Source: Phylloscopus collybita
Taxonomy: Eukaryota > Chordata > Aves > Passeriformes > Phylloscopidae
Direction: 5' to 3'
Assembly: GCA_027886175.1 (NCBI GenBank)
Contig: JAJNNQ010000142.1
Location: 1,742,501 to 1,806,500 of the forward strand
DNA length: 64,000 nt
Shown here in pieces: positions 10,262 through 21,490 of this stretch. Below the pieces are notes generated by a model. The model was not told the DNA's origin, did not search any database, and saw only the letters and a program-made list of their open reading frames with translations. Positions within the stretch are counted from its first letter, which is position 1. Each line of letters opens with the position of its first letter. The translations under genes and the position numbers were made by a program.

Positions 10262-10567
10262 TTTTTTCCCTAATACATGGCTGCAGAAGATAAAGCTCTG
10301 GTGGTGTGAAATCCCACACATTACAATTTGCAGTTTGACACACTTCCCTCTTTCCCAGATACAGTTGCAGATTGCTTTTAGTGAAATGATTGCTACATGA
10401 AGGCTAAGCAGGATTTGTGGAAGGAAGGTTGATCTGATCCCTTTCAAGTTGTGGCATCCTAATGCACGTGAATTGCATAAGGTTTAACAGATCCACATGA
10501 TTTGCCTTTTCTGCCTTTGACTGGTTTCCTGGTTTGACCCTGGCCAGACACCAGGCACCCATGAAAA
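10262..10567. repeat. Left arm of inverted repeat around LTR, copy A
   Basis: This ~306-bp segment is the reverse complement of 11,709-12,018, from TAATACATGGCTGCAGAAG on the outer side to CACCCATGAAAA on the inner side. The innermost ~45 bp correspond to the inverted 3' end of the LTR that lies in the spacer; the rest is flanking sequence. The arms differ by few substitutions. A perfect 11-bp-stem hairpin (10,573-10,595, CTATACAAAAA and its complement) lies just inside the inner edge. Confidence 0.92.
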
Positions 10568-10702
10568 ACACTCTATACAAAAATTTTTTGTATAGATGAA
10601 GTCTCTCTTCTCATTGTGGCTTAATCTTCAGAGGTTATAAACCATTGCTAACAACAGAGCATATCTAGAAAGCAAGCTAGAGAACAAACTTCTGTCTAGC
10701 TG

Positions 10703-11752
10703 TGTTGGTTTTGCACGGCCTAGGTTTTGTTAGCAGGGGGTCACAGAGGTGGCTTCTGTGAAAACCTGCTAGAAGCTTCCACTATGTCTGGCAGAGCCAA
10801 TCCCTGATGGTTCTGAAGATGGCCATGCCACTGGCCAAGGCTGGACCAATGAGAGATGATGGTAATGCCTCTGTGATAACATATTTAAGAAGAAAATCAA
10901 AAAGTGGTGGCGCAGTTTGAATTCCAGCTGGGGAGGAGGAGGTGAGAACATGGGAAGGAAACAACATGGAGACACCCAGGTCAGTGAAGAAGAAGTGGGA
11001 GGAGGTGCTCCGGGCGCTGGAGCCAAGATTCCTCTGCAGGCCCTGGTGAAGACCATGGTGAAGCAGCTCTGCCCCTGCAGCCCATGGGGATCCACGGGGG
11101 ATGCAGAGATCCACTCACAGCCTGTGGGGGAGGTGCCCATGCCGGGGCAGGTGGATGCCTGGAGGAGGCTGTGATCCAGTGGAAGAGCCAGTGAATAGAG
11201 GAACAGCTTCCAAGCTGGAGCAGCCTGTCCTTGGAGGACTGCACCCCTGGAAGAGTGACCCATGCTGCAGCAGTTTTGGGAGGAGTGTCTGCCCATGGGA
11301 GGGACTCACATTGCAGCAGTTTTGGGAGGACTGCTGCTCATGACAGTGGACCCATGCTGGAGAAGTTTGCAGAGAACTGTCTCCCGTGAGAGGGACCCCC
11401 CAGTTTCACAGGTGAAGGACTCTGAGCAGCAGAAGATCTCAGGTGATGAACTGACCAAAACCCTCCACACTCTATCTCCCTGTATTGTTGGTGGGAAGGA
11501 AAGAGAGGCTGAGGAAAGGTGTTTTTAAGAACTTATTTTACTTCTCATTATCCTTCCCTGATTTTAGTAATAAATCCACTTTGTACCTCTAAGTTGAGCC
11601 AGTTTTGCCCTTGCAGTTTCTTCTCCCAGTCCATATCTCAACTCATGAACCCTTTGTTAATTTTTTCTCTCGTCTGCCCAGCTGTGGCAAGGGAGGGTGA
11701 GTGAGTGATTTTCATGGGTGCCTGGTGTCTGGCCAGGGTCAAACCAGGAAAC
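10703..11752 (+). mobile_element. Passerine-type ERV LTR, ~1.05 kb, copy A
   Basis: Starts TGTTGGTTTTGCACGGCC, contains GTGATAACATATTTAAGAAG (promoter-like), a series of degenerate ACCCATG..GGAG..GCAGCAG segments, an AGTAATAAATCC poly(A)-signal region near 11,565 and an end at GGCCAGGGTCAAACCAGG. I recognise this as a very common songbird LTR type, but no database name is asserted. It is decayed and carries no retroviral genes. The open frames within it (for example 10,769-11,296 minus) are LTR shadows. It sits in the spacer of the inverted repeat, and its own 3' end is part of the right arm. Confidence 0.75.
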
Positions 11753-12018
11753 CCATCAAAGGCAGAAAAGGCAAATCATGTGGATCTGTTAAAACTTACG
11801 CATTTCACATGTATTAAGATGCCATAACTTGAAAGGGATCAGATCAACCTTCCTTCCACAAATCCTGCTTAGCCTTCATGTAGCAATCATTTCACTAAAA
11901 GCAATCTGCAACTGTGTCTGTGAAAGATGGAAGTGTGTCAAACTGCAAATTGTAAGGTGTGGGATTTCACACCACCAGAGCTTTATCTTCTGCAGCCATG
12001 TATTATGGGAAAAAAAAA
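11709..12018. repeat. Right arm of inverted repeat around LTR, copy A
   Basis: Reverse complement of 10,262-10,567. It begins with the LTR's 3' end (TTTTCATGGGTGCCTGG) and continues into flanking DNA to GCCATGTATTATGGG, followed by an A-rich run (about 12,010-12,028). The spacer is about 1.14 kb. Confidence 0.92.
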
Positions 12019-12028
12019 AAAAAAAAAA

Positions 12029-12800
12029 GGCTAATGGGGCAGTATTTATTGAAAAATTTGGAGATAATTCTGTTAGGTATAAACTATTGTCCAACTCTGA
12101 CGCTAAGACTGGATCTAGCTGCACCTAAGCTGTATCAGAAGTTTAGAAAGCAACAGGGTATATTCTGAACTTTGTGATTCAGCAGGAGTCTTCTTTACTA
12201 TTTTTTTTCTTTGGTCTCTGTGTAAATCATTCTAAAACTATTCTAGTAAGATTTTTCTTTGTGCATTTCATCCATGAGGGAACGAAACTTTATGTCACAC
12301 TTTTATAAATGTATATTTAACCCCACTTATGCTAATACCTTTGATTATAAACCTAAACCACACATTTGTGACAAATTGGCATAGTTGGCAGGATCCTAGA
12401 TAAGAAGTTGTGACACCGTGCTGCACTGGTTTCTCTAGGAAAAACATCAGCTTATTCTACAAAATTTACAGGCCCTACGAGCAATATAAGCAGAGAATAA
12501 TCTCTCCAGAAACTGTCTGTATCTGTCACTATGCAGACCCAAGGTTATTTCTTTTCATTTTCTTCCTAATGACTGTATTGAAAGAGAGCATCAAGACATG
12601 TGAGCAGCATCCCAAGACTATTTCAAAATTAAATGTGACAGAGGCAATTAAGCTGCTCTGGGGAACATGCAGTGTGACAAAAGAAGACCAGACAGTCCTG
12701 ACAGATCAAAAAAGAGTACCACTAGAAAACTGTTCCTGCAAATGCTGTAGTTTTGAAGGACTGCAAGGAACCAGAACTGTTATAAATTGACCAAGAGACC
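12029..12800. other. Non-satellite DNA, possible decayed retroviral sequence
   Basis: A 126-codon plus frame at 12,410-12,790 is disrupted by a one-base change in copy B, so it is not conserved as a gene. A TTGGCATAGTTGGCAGGATC string at 12,376 looks vaguely like a retroviral leader but cannot be assigned. Nothing else is recognised. Confidence 0.4.
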
Positions 12801-13400
12801 AGCTCCTTTGAAAAGGCCTTTATTAGAAATCAGCTCTGGGTAGGGGGCTCGAGGGGCTGCGCACGCCGCTGCTGCTCCCAGTGAACACCACGGAGGAGGA
12901 GGTGCAGTCGAATCTGCTGCTGCTGCTGCAGAGTCGGGACTCCTTCCTCACGGGCGTTTCCATAGAATCACTTTGGCTCGTGTGGTCCAGGGGCGTCACC
13001 TCTCTCCAGTTCCTTTCAGGTTATGGCGAGAAGGTAACAAAAAATACCTGCTACCTGCAGGTAGCTGGACGTGTGCCTCGCACAGCTTTGTCCTTCTTAG
13101 CTCCAGTTTCTGTGTCAGCCCGCTGGGTTTTAGGGGTTTTTCTGGCGTCGGCTGGATCTCCGGCTGCAGGCAGGCACCTTGGGAGTTTCCTGATTTCCAT
13201 ACTGGGTGGTGTCTCCAGCTCGACGGCAGGCAGGCAGGAAGCAGCAGGGGGGTAGCAGGAAGTGGCAGCGGGCTTTACTCGGCGGAGAGGGGAAAACCCA
13301 GAATTCAGGGAGAAAGGGTACAAAACTTGGAACATAACAAGCAGAAATTCAGGGGTACAGATTCAACATGAACAGTTTAAAACAGGTAAGTAACAGTGCA
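12801..13400 (-). mobile_element. Possible antisense LTR or repeat fragment
   Basis: The minus strand carries AATAAAGGCC (12,815-12,824) downstream of a GC-rich, CTG-rich stretch, an arrangement seen in avian ERV LTRs. A GCAGGCAGGCAGG run occurs near 13,226-13,240. The termini are not defined and no family is recognised. It is duplicated at about 40,182-40,783, where a few substitutions and a 3-bp indel distinguish the copies. Confidence 0.35.
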
Positions 13401-14225
13401 ACTTTAATTTTACAGCAAAACAGTATAACAGTACAACTTGGGAGTGCATACCCTGGGGCTTTCTATTTCTTTCACAGTACATATTTACTTTTTGGTGTCA
13501 TCTTTCATAAGCTATTAATGCTTCACAGACCCTCAAAGATTTAAATTGTCTAGTTACCTTTCTATCAGAAGTGGCGGAAGCATTGTTCTTATGGTGGCAT
13601 CTTTCAAAGATGTAATTTTAAAATATTTTTTCTGCTTTAAGGTGGATTTTTGTTTTAATTTTTTGTCTCTCTTTACAGATATTGTACGTAAAAGAATTGT
13701 CCACTTCATCTTGCTCCATGAGGAGGTTTCACTTCAGTATTTTATTCCAGCAATTGCCTGAGTCTTTTGGAATCTTGGTCACCTGAGGGCTCTTTCATGA
13801 GGTCTGAAATCTTTCATGAGTTGCTGGAGTATTTTGATGTAAGACACTGTTAAATGTAGCAAACAGATGGACATTATTTTGATATTTATGAAAGTATTCA
13901 AAATATCTCCTCATCCAGACAGCAATTTTTGTGAAGAGTTATATGCTATGAAAGACACAATGCTGGGGAGTGTTGGTATGTCTTAGTCTTAGGAGGAGCA
14001 AAACTGAAATTTGCCTTACCCATACCTCAAAGCATCCCAAAAGCACGCTTAATAAAACACTTCGGTCTCCTCAAGAAACTAAAGGTAGAATTCACCTCTG
14101 GAGTTGCTGCTGTGTGTATTCAGTATTGAGCAATGTAATCCAAGACCGGGGATCTCTCAGCAAGCTATCATACCTCCATGAAACAGGAGAGCCTTCTGGA
14201 GGGTTGCCAGATTGATATTTGCCTA
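13401..14225. other. Non-satellite DNA with a candidate splice acceptor
   Basis: A strong polypyrimidine tract plus CAG ends at 13,678 (TTTTTTGTCTCTCTTTACAG). It is followed by 27 codons to a TGA at 13,759-13,761 (DIVRKRIVHFILLHEEV and onward). This could be the terminal exon of an unidentified gene or pseudogene; no family is recognised. The same string is kept in copy B at 41,062-41,144. AATAAAACAC occurs at about 14,051. S191 satellite begins near 14,226. Confidence 0.4.
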
Positions 14226-15293
14226 GACAAGTATAAACTGACATCAGGAACCTGGAGTGGAGACTTTGGTTTCCCATGGAAAACGGCCTCCGTTCGTGTC
14301 TAATGCTGTCTGCCTGCCACTGGGATAATGCCTATTAAAATTCCACTAAAATTCCATACAAATGACGATATCTCCCAGATGGAATCTACCACCAGTTGAA
14401 AGTTTGTCTGCCCTTGTAGTTCCAAAGGCCTCCTACAAACTGACATCAGGAATCTGGGGTAGAGACTTTGGTTTCCCATGGAAATGGGCCAATGTTCGTG
14501 CCTAATGCTGTCTGCCTACCACTGGGTTTATGCCTGCTAAAATTCCATAAAAATGGGGATATCTCACAGATGCAATTTACCACCAGATGGAAGTATGTCT
14601 GCCCTTGTAGTTCCAAAGGCCTCCTACAAACTGACATCAGGAACCTGGGGTGGAGACTTTGTTTTCCCATGGAAAAGGTCCACCGTTCGTGTCTAATGCT
14701 GTCTTCCTGCCACTGGCTTATGAGTGCTGAAATTCCATACAACTGAGGATATCTCCCAGGTGCAACCTACCACCAGATGGAAGTTTCTCTGCCCTTGTAG
14801 TGCCAAAGGTCTCCTACAAACTGACGTGTGGAATGTGAGGTGGAGACTTTGGTTTTCCATAGGATAGGGCCACTGTTAGTGTCTAATGCTGTCTGCCTGC
14901 CACTGGGCTTACGCCTGCTAACATTCCATACAAATGAGGATATCTCCCAGGTGGAATCTACCACCAGTTGGAAGTTTGTCTGCCCTTGTAGTACCAAAGG
15001 CCTCCTACAAACTGACATCAGGAACGTGACGTGGAGACATTGGTTTCCCATGGAAAAGGGCCACCGTTCATGTCCAGTGTTTTTTGCCTGCCACTAGAAT
15101 ATTGCCTTTTAAAATTCCATAAAAATGAGGATATCTCCCAGATGAAATCTACCACCAGTTGGGATTTTGTCTGCTCTTGTAGTGCCAAAGGCCTCTTATA
15201 ACCTGATCTCAGGAACGTGGGCTGGAGACTTTGGTTTCTCATGTAAAAGGGCCACCGTTTGTGTCTAGTGCTGTCTTCCTGGCAATGGGAATT
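14226..15293 (+). repeat. S191 satellite array, direct orientation
   Basis: About five and a half S191 units between the duplicated low-repeat DNA and a Qb block. The first unit or so matches copy B (41,608 onward), after which the unit variants differ. That marks where similarity between the two duplicated blocks is lost. Confidence 0.95.
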
Positions 15294-16100
15294 TTCTTGT
15301 GCTGTGCAGAAGCCGCAGAGACACAGCTGAGCTTCTGCTTACGCTGCTGAATGCTGGGGCGACTCCAACTCAACTAGCAAGTGATTTTGTGCTGGCAAAG
15401 GCAAGAGTATTAGTGCACAAGCGTGTTGTCTTGCCTGAAGCAGAAGCAAGCAGGAGTGCTTCTCTGCAGCATGGAAACACAAAGCAGAAGCACGCACAAG
15501 GCGAGAGGAGACTGCCTGACACGTCCTGCACTCAGTATAGCTGTCAGGTGAAACCCAGACATGATTAGTGAGGAACTAGCCACGGGGACTCTGCACTGTG
15601 CTGGGGGACTTTCTTTGAGTCGACCCGAAGCTCCCACTGAAGAAAACAGCTTTGCCGTCTTCTGCCTCAATGTCCTTGCAAACACCTGCTCTCCGCGATA
15701 TTTTCTTGCCTTCCACGTTCTTCCCGGCTTTCCTTTCGCTTCTCTGCACACCCTGCGGCTGGCCCGAGGATGCCTGCTTTCCTGCTGCAAAACGCTGCTC
15801 TCTCGGCAAAAAGGCAGCTTCTCGTTCTGGACAGCTCTGCTGTGCACAAGCCGCAGAGAGACAGCAGAGCTTCTGCTTGGGATGCTGAACGCAGGGGGAA
15901 GTCCAACTCAAATAGAAAGTGATTTTGTGCCTGCAAATGCAGAAGTATCATTGCACCTGCGTCGGGGCTTGCTGGAAACAATAGCAAGCAGGAGTGCTTC
16001 TCTGCAGCATGCAAACACAAAGCAAAAGCACGCACACGGCGAGAGGAGACTGCCTGAAACGTCCTACACTTAGTATAGCCATTAGGTGAATCCTCAGTGT
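15294..16100 (+). repeat. Qb repeat, one and a half units (~540-bp period)
   Basis: GCTTCTGCTT and GAGAGGAGACTGCC landmarks recur at about a 540-bp spacing. The first unit is cut at its left end by the S191 junction (GGGAATTTTC then TTGTGCTGTGCAG). The second unit is full and carries the CTTTGCCGTCTTCTGCCTC segment also present at 2.34 and 28.2 kb. It leads directly into M40, as in the duplicated copies, so S191-Qb-M40 is a recurring module order. Confidence 0.85.
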
Positions 16101-19100
16101 CAAGACAGTGTTGGGAGCACCAGCTTCCACCACTTTGTGACACCACAGAAGTGGAAACACCCGCTTCCACCTCTCTGTGACACCACAGCAGTGGCAGCAC
16201 ACACTTCCACCTCTCTGTGACACCACAGCAGGTGCAGAAGCAGCTTCCAACCCTACGTGACAGAATAGTGCTGGCAGCTCCAACTTCCACCTCTCTGTTA
16301 CACCGCAGTAGTTAGGGTACTAGAATTGCCTTTTTTGTGATGCCACAGAGCTGGCAGCAACAGCTTCTCCCGCTCTGTGACACCACAGTGCTGCCAGAAC
16401 CAGCTTCCACCCCATCTGACACCACAGTGCAGGCAGCAGTAGCTTCCACCTCTCTGTGATGCCACAGTGCTGGCAGAACCAGCTTCCACCCCATCTGAGA
16501 CCACAATACAGGCAGCAGCACATTCCACCTCTCTGTGATACCACAGAGCTGGCAGCTTCAGCTTCCACCTCTCTGTAACATCACAGTTCTGGCAGCGCCA
16601 GCTTCCACCTCTCTGTGACACTACAGCATTGGTAAAACCAGCTTCCATCACTCGGTGACACCGCAGTGCGGCCAGATCCTGCTTCCAACATTCTGTGACC
16701 CCACAGTGATGGCAACAGCAGCTTCCAGCTGTCTGTGACACGATAGCGGTTCCAGCACCAGCTTCCACCTCTCTATGACACCACAGTGCTGCCTGCACCA
16801 GCTGCCACCTCGCTGTGACAACACAGTCTTGGCAGCACCAGATTCCACCACTCTGCGACACCACAGTGCTTGTAGCACCAGCTACAAAGTCTCTGGGGCA
16901 CCACAGTAACTGCAGAACCAGTTTGCACCACTTTGCAACACCACAGCAGTGGAAACACCCGCCCCCACCTCTCTGTGACACCACAGCCTTGACAGCACAC
17001 ACTTCCATCTCTCTGTGACACCACAGCAGGTGCAGAAGCAGCTTCCAACCCTACGTGACACAGCAGTGCTGGCAGCTCCAACTTCCACCTCTCTGTTACA
17101 CTGCAGTAATTAGGGTACCACAATTGTCTCTTTTGTGATGCCACAGAGCTGGCAGCAACAGCTTCTCCCTCTCTGTGGCACCACAGTACTGGAAGAACCA
17201 GCTTCCACCCCATCTGACACCACAGTGCAGGCAGCAGCAGCTTCCACCTCTCTGTGATGCCACAGCTCTGGCAGCAGCAGCGTTCCTCTCTTTGTGACAC
17301 CACAGAGCTGGCAGCAGCAACTTCCACATTTCTGTGGCACCACAGTGCTGGCACCACCAGCTTCCAACTCCCAGTTACACCACAGCATTTGTAGCACCAG
17401 TTTCCACCTCTTTATGTCACCACAGTGCTGCCTGCACCAGCTGCCACCTCGCTGTGACTACTCAGGATTGGCAGCAGCAGCTTCCACCTCTCTGTGACAC
17501 CACAGCGCTGGTAAAACCAGCTTCCATCATTCGGTGACACCGCAGTGCTGCCAGCACCTGGTTCCAACATTCTGTGACACCACAGTAACGGCAACAGCAG
17601 CTTCCAGCTGTCTCTGACACGATAGCAGTTGCAGCAGCAGCTGCCACCTCTCTGTGACAACACAGTAGCTGGAGAACCACCGTTACACTTTTTGTGTTGC
17701 CACAGTGCTGGCAGCACCAGCTTCCACCTCTCTGCGACACAAGAGCAGTGGCAGCACCAGCATTCTTCTCTTTGTGACACCACAGAGCTGGCAGCAGCAA
17801 GTTCCACCTTTCTGTGACACCACAGTGCTGGCAGAACCAGCTTCCACCTCTCTGTGACACCACAGCCGTGGCAGCACAGACTTCCACCTCTCCGTGACAT
17901 CACAGTGCTGGTAGCTCCAGCTTCCACCTCTCTGTGACATCACAGGTCTGGCAGCACCAGCATTCCTCTCTTTGTGACACCACAGGGCTGGCAGCAGCTA
18001 CTTCCACCTCTCTGTGACACCACAGGGCTGGCTCCACCAGCTTCAACCTCCCTGTCACACCACAGAATTTGAAGCACCAGCTTCCACCTTTCTGTGACAC
18101 CACAGTGCTGCCTGCACCAGCTTCCAACATTCTGTGACACCACAGTGATGGCAACACCAGCTTCCAGCTATCTGTGACACTATAGCAGTTGCAGCAGCAG
18201 CTTCCACCTCTGTGACAGCACAGTCGCTGGAGAACCACCATTTCCCTTTTAGTGTTGCCACAGTGCTGGCAGCACCAGCTTCCACCTCTCTGCAACACAA
18301 GAGCAGTGGCAGCAGCAGCATTCCTCTCTTTGTGACACCACAGAGCTGGCAGCAGCAACTTCCACCTTTCTGGGACACCACAGTGCTGGCAGCACCTGCT
18401 TCTACCTCTCTGTGAAAACACAGCAGTGTAAGCACCAGCTTCTACCTCTCTGTGACACCACAGTGCTGGCACCACCAGCTTCCACCTCCCTGTCACACCA
18501 CAGCATTTGTAGCACCTGCTTCCACCTCTCTATGACACGACAGTGCTGCCTGCAACAGCTGCCACCTTGCTGTGACAACACAGTGTTGGCAGCGCCAGAT
18601 TCCGCCTCTGTGACACCACAGCGCTGGTAAAACCACCTTCCATCACTCGGTGATACCGCAGTGCTGCCAGCACACCCTTTCAACCTTGTGTGAAACCACA
18701 GTGATGACAACAGCACCTTCCAGCTGTCTGTGACACTATAGCAGTTGCAGCAGCAGCTTCCACCTCTCTGTGACACCACAGCGATGCCTGCATCAGCTGA
18801 CAACTCGCTGTGAAAACTCAGTGCTGGCAGCACAGATTCCACCTCTCCGTGACACCACAGTCCTGGCAGCACCAGATTCCACCTCTCCGTGACACCACAG
18901 TCCTGGTAGCACCAGATTCTACCTCTCTGTGAAAATACACCAGTTGAAGCACCAGCTTCCACCTCTCTATGACACCACAGTGCTTGCACCACCAGCTTCT
19001 ACCTCTCTGTCCCACCACAGAATTTTTAGCACCAGCTTCCACCTCTCTATGACGCCACAGTGCTGCCTGCACCAGATCTCACCTCGCTGTGACAACTCAG

Positions 19101-20540
19101 TGTTGGCAGCACCAGATTCCACCTCTCTGTGACACCACAGTTCTGGCACCACCAGCTTCCACCTCTCTGTGACACCACAGCACTGATAAAACTAGCTTCC
19201 ATGACTCGGTGACACAGCAGTGTTGCCAGCACCTGCTTCCAACATTCTGTGACACCACAGTGCTGGCACCACCAGCTTCTACCTCTCTGTCCCACCACAG
19301 CATTTCTAGCACCAGCTTCCACCTCTCTATGACACCACACTGCTGCCTGCACTAGCTGCCACCTCGCTGTGACAACTCAGTGTTGACAGCGCCAGATTCC
19401 ACCTCTCTGTGACACCACACGGCTGGTAAAACAAGCTTCCATAACTCGGTGACACCGCAGTGTTGCCAGCACCTGCTTCCAACATTCTGTGAAACCACAG
19501 TGACGGCACCTGTAGCTTCCAGCTCTCTGTGACACTATAGCAGTTGCAGCAGCAGCTTCCACATCTCTGTGAAACCACAGTGCGGCATGGACCAGCTGCC
19601 ACCTCGCTGTGACAACACAGTGTTGGCAGCACCAGATTTCACCTCTCTGGGACACCACGGTGTTGGTAGCTTCAGCTTCCACCACTCTGCGACACCACAG
19701 TTCTGGCAGCACCAGTTACAATGTCTCTGGGACACCACAGTTCCTGCAGAACCAGTTTCCACCACTTTGTGACACCACAGCAGTGGAAACACCCACTCCC
19801 ACTTCTCTGTGACAGCACAGCATTGGCAGCACACACTTCCACCTCTCTGTGACACCACAGCAGGTGCAGAAGCAGATTCCAACCCGACGTGACACAACAG
19901 TTCTGCAGCTCCAGCTTCCACCTCTCTGTTACACCACAATAGTTAGGGTAAAAAATTGCCTTTTTTGTTATGCCACCGAGATGGCCGCAAGAGTTTCTTC
20001 CTCTCTGTGACACTACCGTGCAGGCAGCACCAGCTTTCACCTCTCTGTGACACCACAGCTCTGGCAGCACCAGCATTCCTCTCTTTGTGACACCACAGAG
20101 CTGGCAGCAGCAACTTCCACCTTTCTGTGACACCACAGCAGTGGCAACACAGACTTCCACCTCTCTCTGACACCACAGTGCTGGTAGCACCAGCTTCTAT
20201 GTCTCTGTGAAAACACAGCCGTAGCAGCTGCAGCTTCCACCCCTTTGTAACACTACAGTGCCTGCAGAATCAGCATCCACCTCCTCTGAACACCACAGTG
20301 CTGGCAGCACCAGTGTTCCCCTCTCTGTCACTCTACAGTGCTGGCAGCACCAGCTTATACCACTCTGTGACACCACAGTGGTGACAGCACTCGCTTTCAC
20401 CTGTTAGTGACACCACAGTAGTTCGAGCACCAGAATTCCCCTCTTTGTTACGCCACAGTGCTGGCAGCACCAGTTTCCACCTCTCTGTCACACCACAGTG
20501 GTGGCAGCACCATCTTCCAACTCTGCGTGACACCACAGCA
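16101..20540. repeat. M40 minisatellite, longest array
   Basis: About 110 units of 40 bp of the same family as 2.8-4.4 kb. Multi-unit blocks recur inside it. For example, a block holding TTAGGGTAC and TTGCCTTTTTTGTGATGCCAC appears at 16.31, 17.11 and 19.95 kb, and a CTGCCTGCACCAGCTGCC variant recurs several times. This indicates higher-order duplication. All long frames here, up to 236 codons, are 40-residue-period artefacts. Confidence 0.96.
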
Positions 20541-20581
20541 GACCTAGTCAAAAGTGGTAGAGAAGTCAAGGTTGAGTTCCA

Positions 20582-20654
20582 GTGTGTGTGTGTGCGCGCA
20601 TGTGTGTGTGCGTGCGTGTGCGTGTGTGTGTGTGTACCTGTGAGTGTGTGTGTG
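20582..20654. repeat. (GT)n microsatellite, imperfect
   Basis: Alternating GT with CG interruptions (GTGTGCGCGCATGTG, GTGCGTGCGTGTG). Alternating purine-pyrimidine tracts of this type are Z-DNA prone. Confidence 0.95.
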
Positions 20655-21179
20655 AAGTTTACAGTTTGTAAATTGAGGCAAGTTATCATTCAATTGTGGA
20701 GCAAAAGGACATTTTCGAATGTAAGGATCAAGGTCCAGGCAACCTTTTCCTCCTGGCGTATCTGTGTGTATGAGATGTAGCCAGAAACTTCTCAGTTTAG
20801 ATTCAGATTGCAAGTGGGACACAGAATGTGATGGTGTAAATAGCTGAGCAGGAAAGCGTGTGGCATCGGCATGTTTTGACTGAAGCCATTTGTCTGTGCA
20901 AGGAGATGGACTCAGCTGGTATGACACCACACTTAGCTGAGAAACAAAGTGCATGGCTTCAGTGTGTGCTCTGAAAATGAAAGGCTGCAAGGAAAAGGCA
21001 AGGAGGCAGGTCAGCTAAAGCTTTCTGTCCTGGCACATTGAGCTGCTTGAAGTGGAACTGCTGTTCAGTTTTGCTCAGGATTCTGCAACACTGAAATGCT
21101 GTGCTTTTTCAGGTAGCTGAGAAGGAAAGGGAGAGTCACCTGTAGCAATGTATTTGAACATCTTAGGCCATAATGTGCC
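20655..21179. other. Unique DNA, no gene seen
   Basis: Non-satellite sequence not duplicated elsewhere in the window. No convincing coding frame, RNA gene or element is visible. Confidence 0.6.
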
Positions 21180-21490
21180 TTAGCCAAACCACCAGTAGTT
21201 ATTCTTATCAGAACCCTCAGGAATTTGTCAAGGTTACTAAGACATAAACAGTGCTAAAATAAAAGAACTAGATAAAGGAGGCCCATAAAGTGATGGACTG
21301 TAACCAATCATATTTCCTGAAGGGTGCATGATAAATGCGTGGACAAGATAGAGCCTCCAATCAAAAAATGTCTGATCACATGAACAAGTAGTCTTAGAAT
21401 GTATAAATATAGCTTAATGTAAACAGTAAATGGCTTCTGCCAAATCATATTGGCTGGTTGTACAGAAGTCCTGAGCTCCCACAGTCACCT
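21180..21490 (+). mobile_element. Possible ERV LTR 3' half
   Basis: In order on the plus strand: CCAAT-like AACCAATCAT (about 21,303) and TCCAATCAAA (about 21,357), TATA-like TATAAATATA (21,402-21,411), an AGTAAA poly(A) variant at about 21,425, then GGCTTCTGCCAAATCATATT with a GT-rich U5-like segment. Spacing from TATA to poly(A) signal and the following CATTGG-like segment resemble small avian LTRs. The 5' end is not defined and no primer-binding site is recognised. Confidence 0.5.

Larger units (their letters stand above)
1508..14465 (+). repeat. Large direct segmental duplication, copy A
   Basis: This block matches about 27,366-41,850 in the same orientation and the same module order. 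Coordinate offsets step from 25,863 to 25,783, then about 27,130, and finally about 27,383. The steps coincide with repeat-number changes: two M40 units missing from copy B near 3.8 kb, about seven extra S191 units in copy B, and a ~250-bp loss in the first Qa unit of copy A. Outside the tandem arrays the copies differ by scattered substitutions and short indels only. The left edge is sharp at 1507/1508. The right edge runs into S191 satellite in both copies, so the true end cannot be fixed by eye. Confidence 0.93.

Noticed and set aside
10769..11296. 175-codon minus frame (10,769-11,296) and its copy at 38,152
   Set aside because: It lies entirely within the decayed ERV LTR, antisense to it, and is a shadow of that sequence.
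12376..12396. Retroviral primer-binding-site-like string (TTGGCATAGTTGGCAGGATC)
   Set aside because: It does not end in a clear tRNA 3'-complement, and no LTR 3' end is visible directly upstream.
16298..17008. Long cysteine- and histidine-rich frames in M40 that resemble zinc-finger repeats (CCQHCGV, WCHREVE)
   Set aside because: The 40-bp unit cycles through all three phases, giving a 40-residue period automatically. Overlapping frames of the same kind are open and there is no start or splice context.
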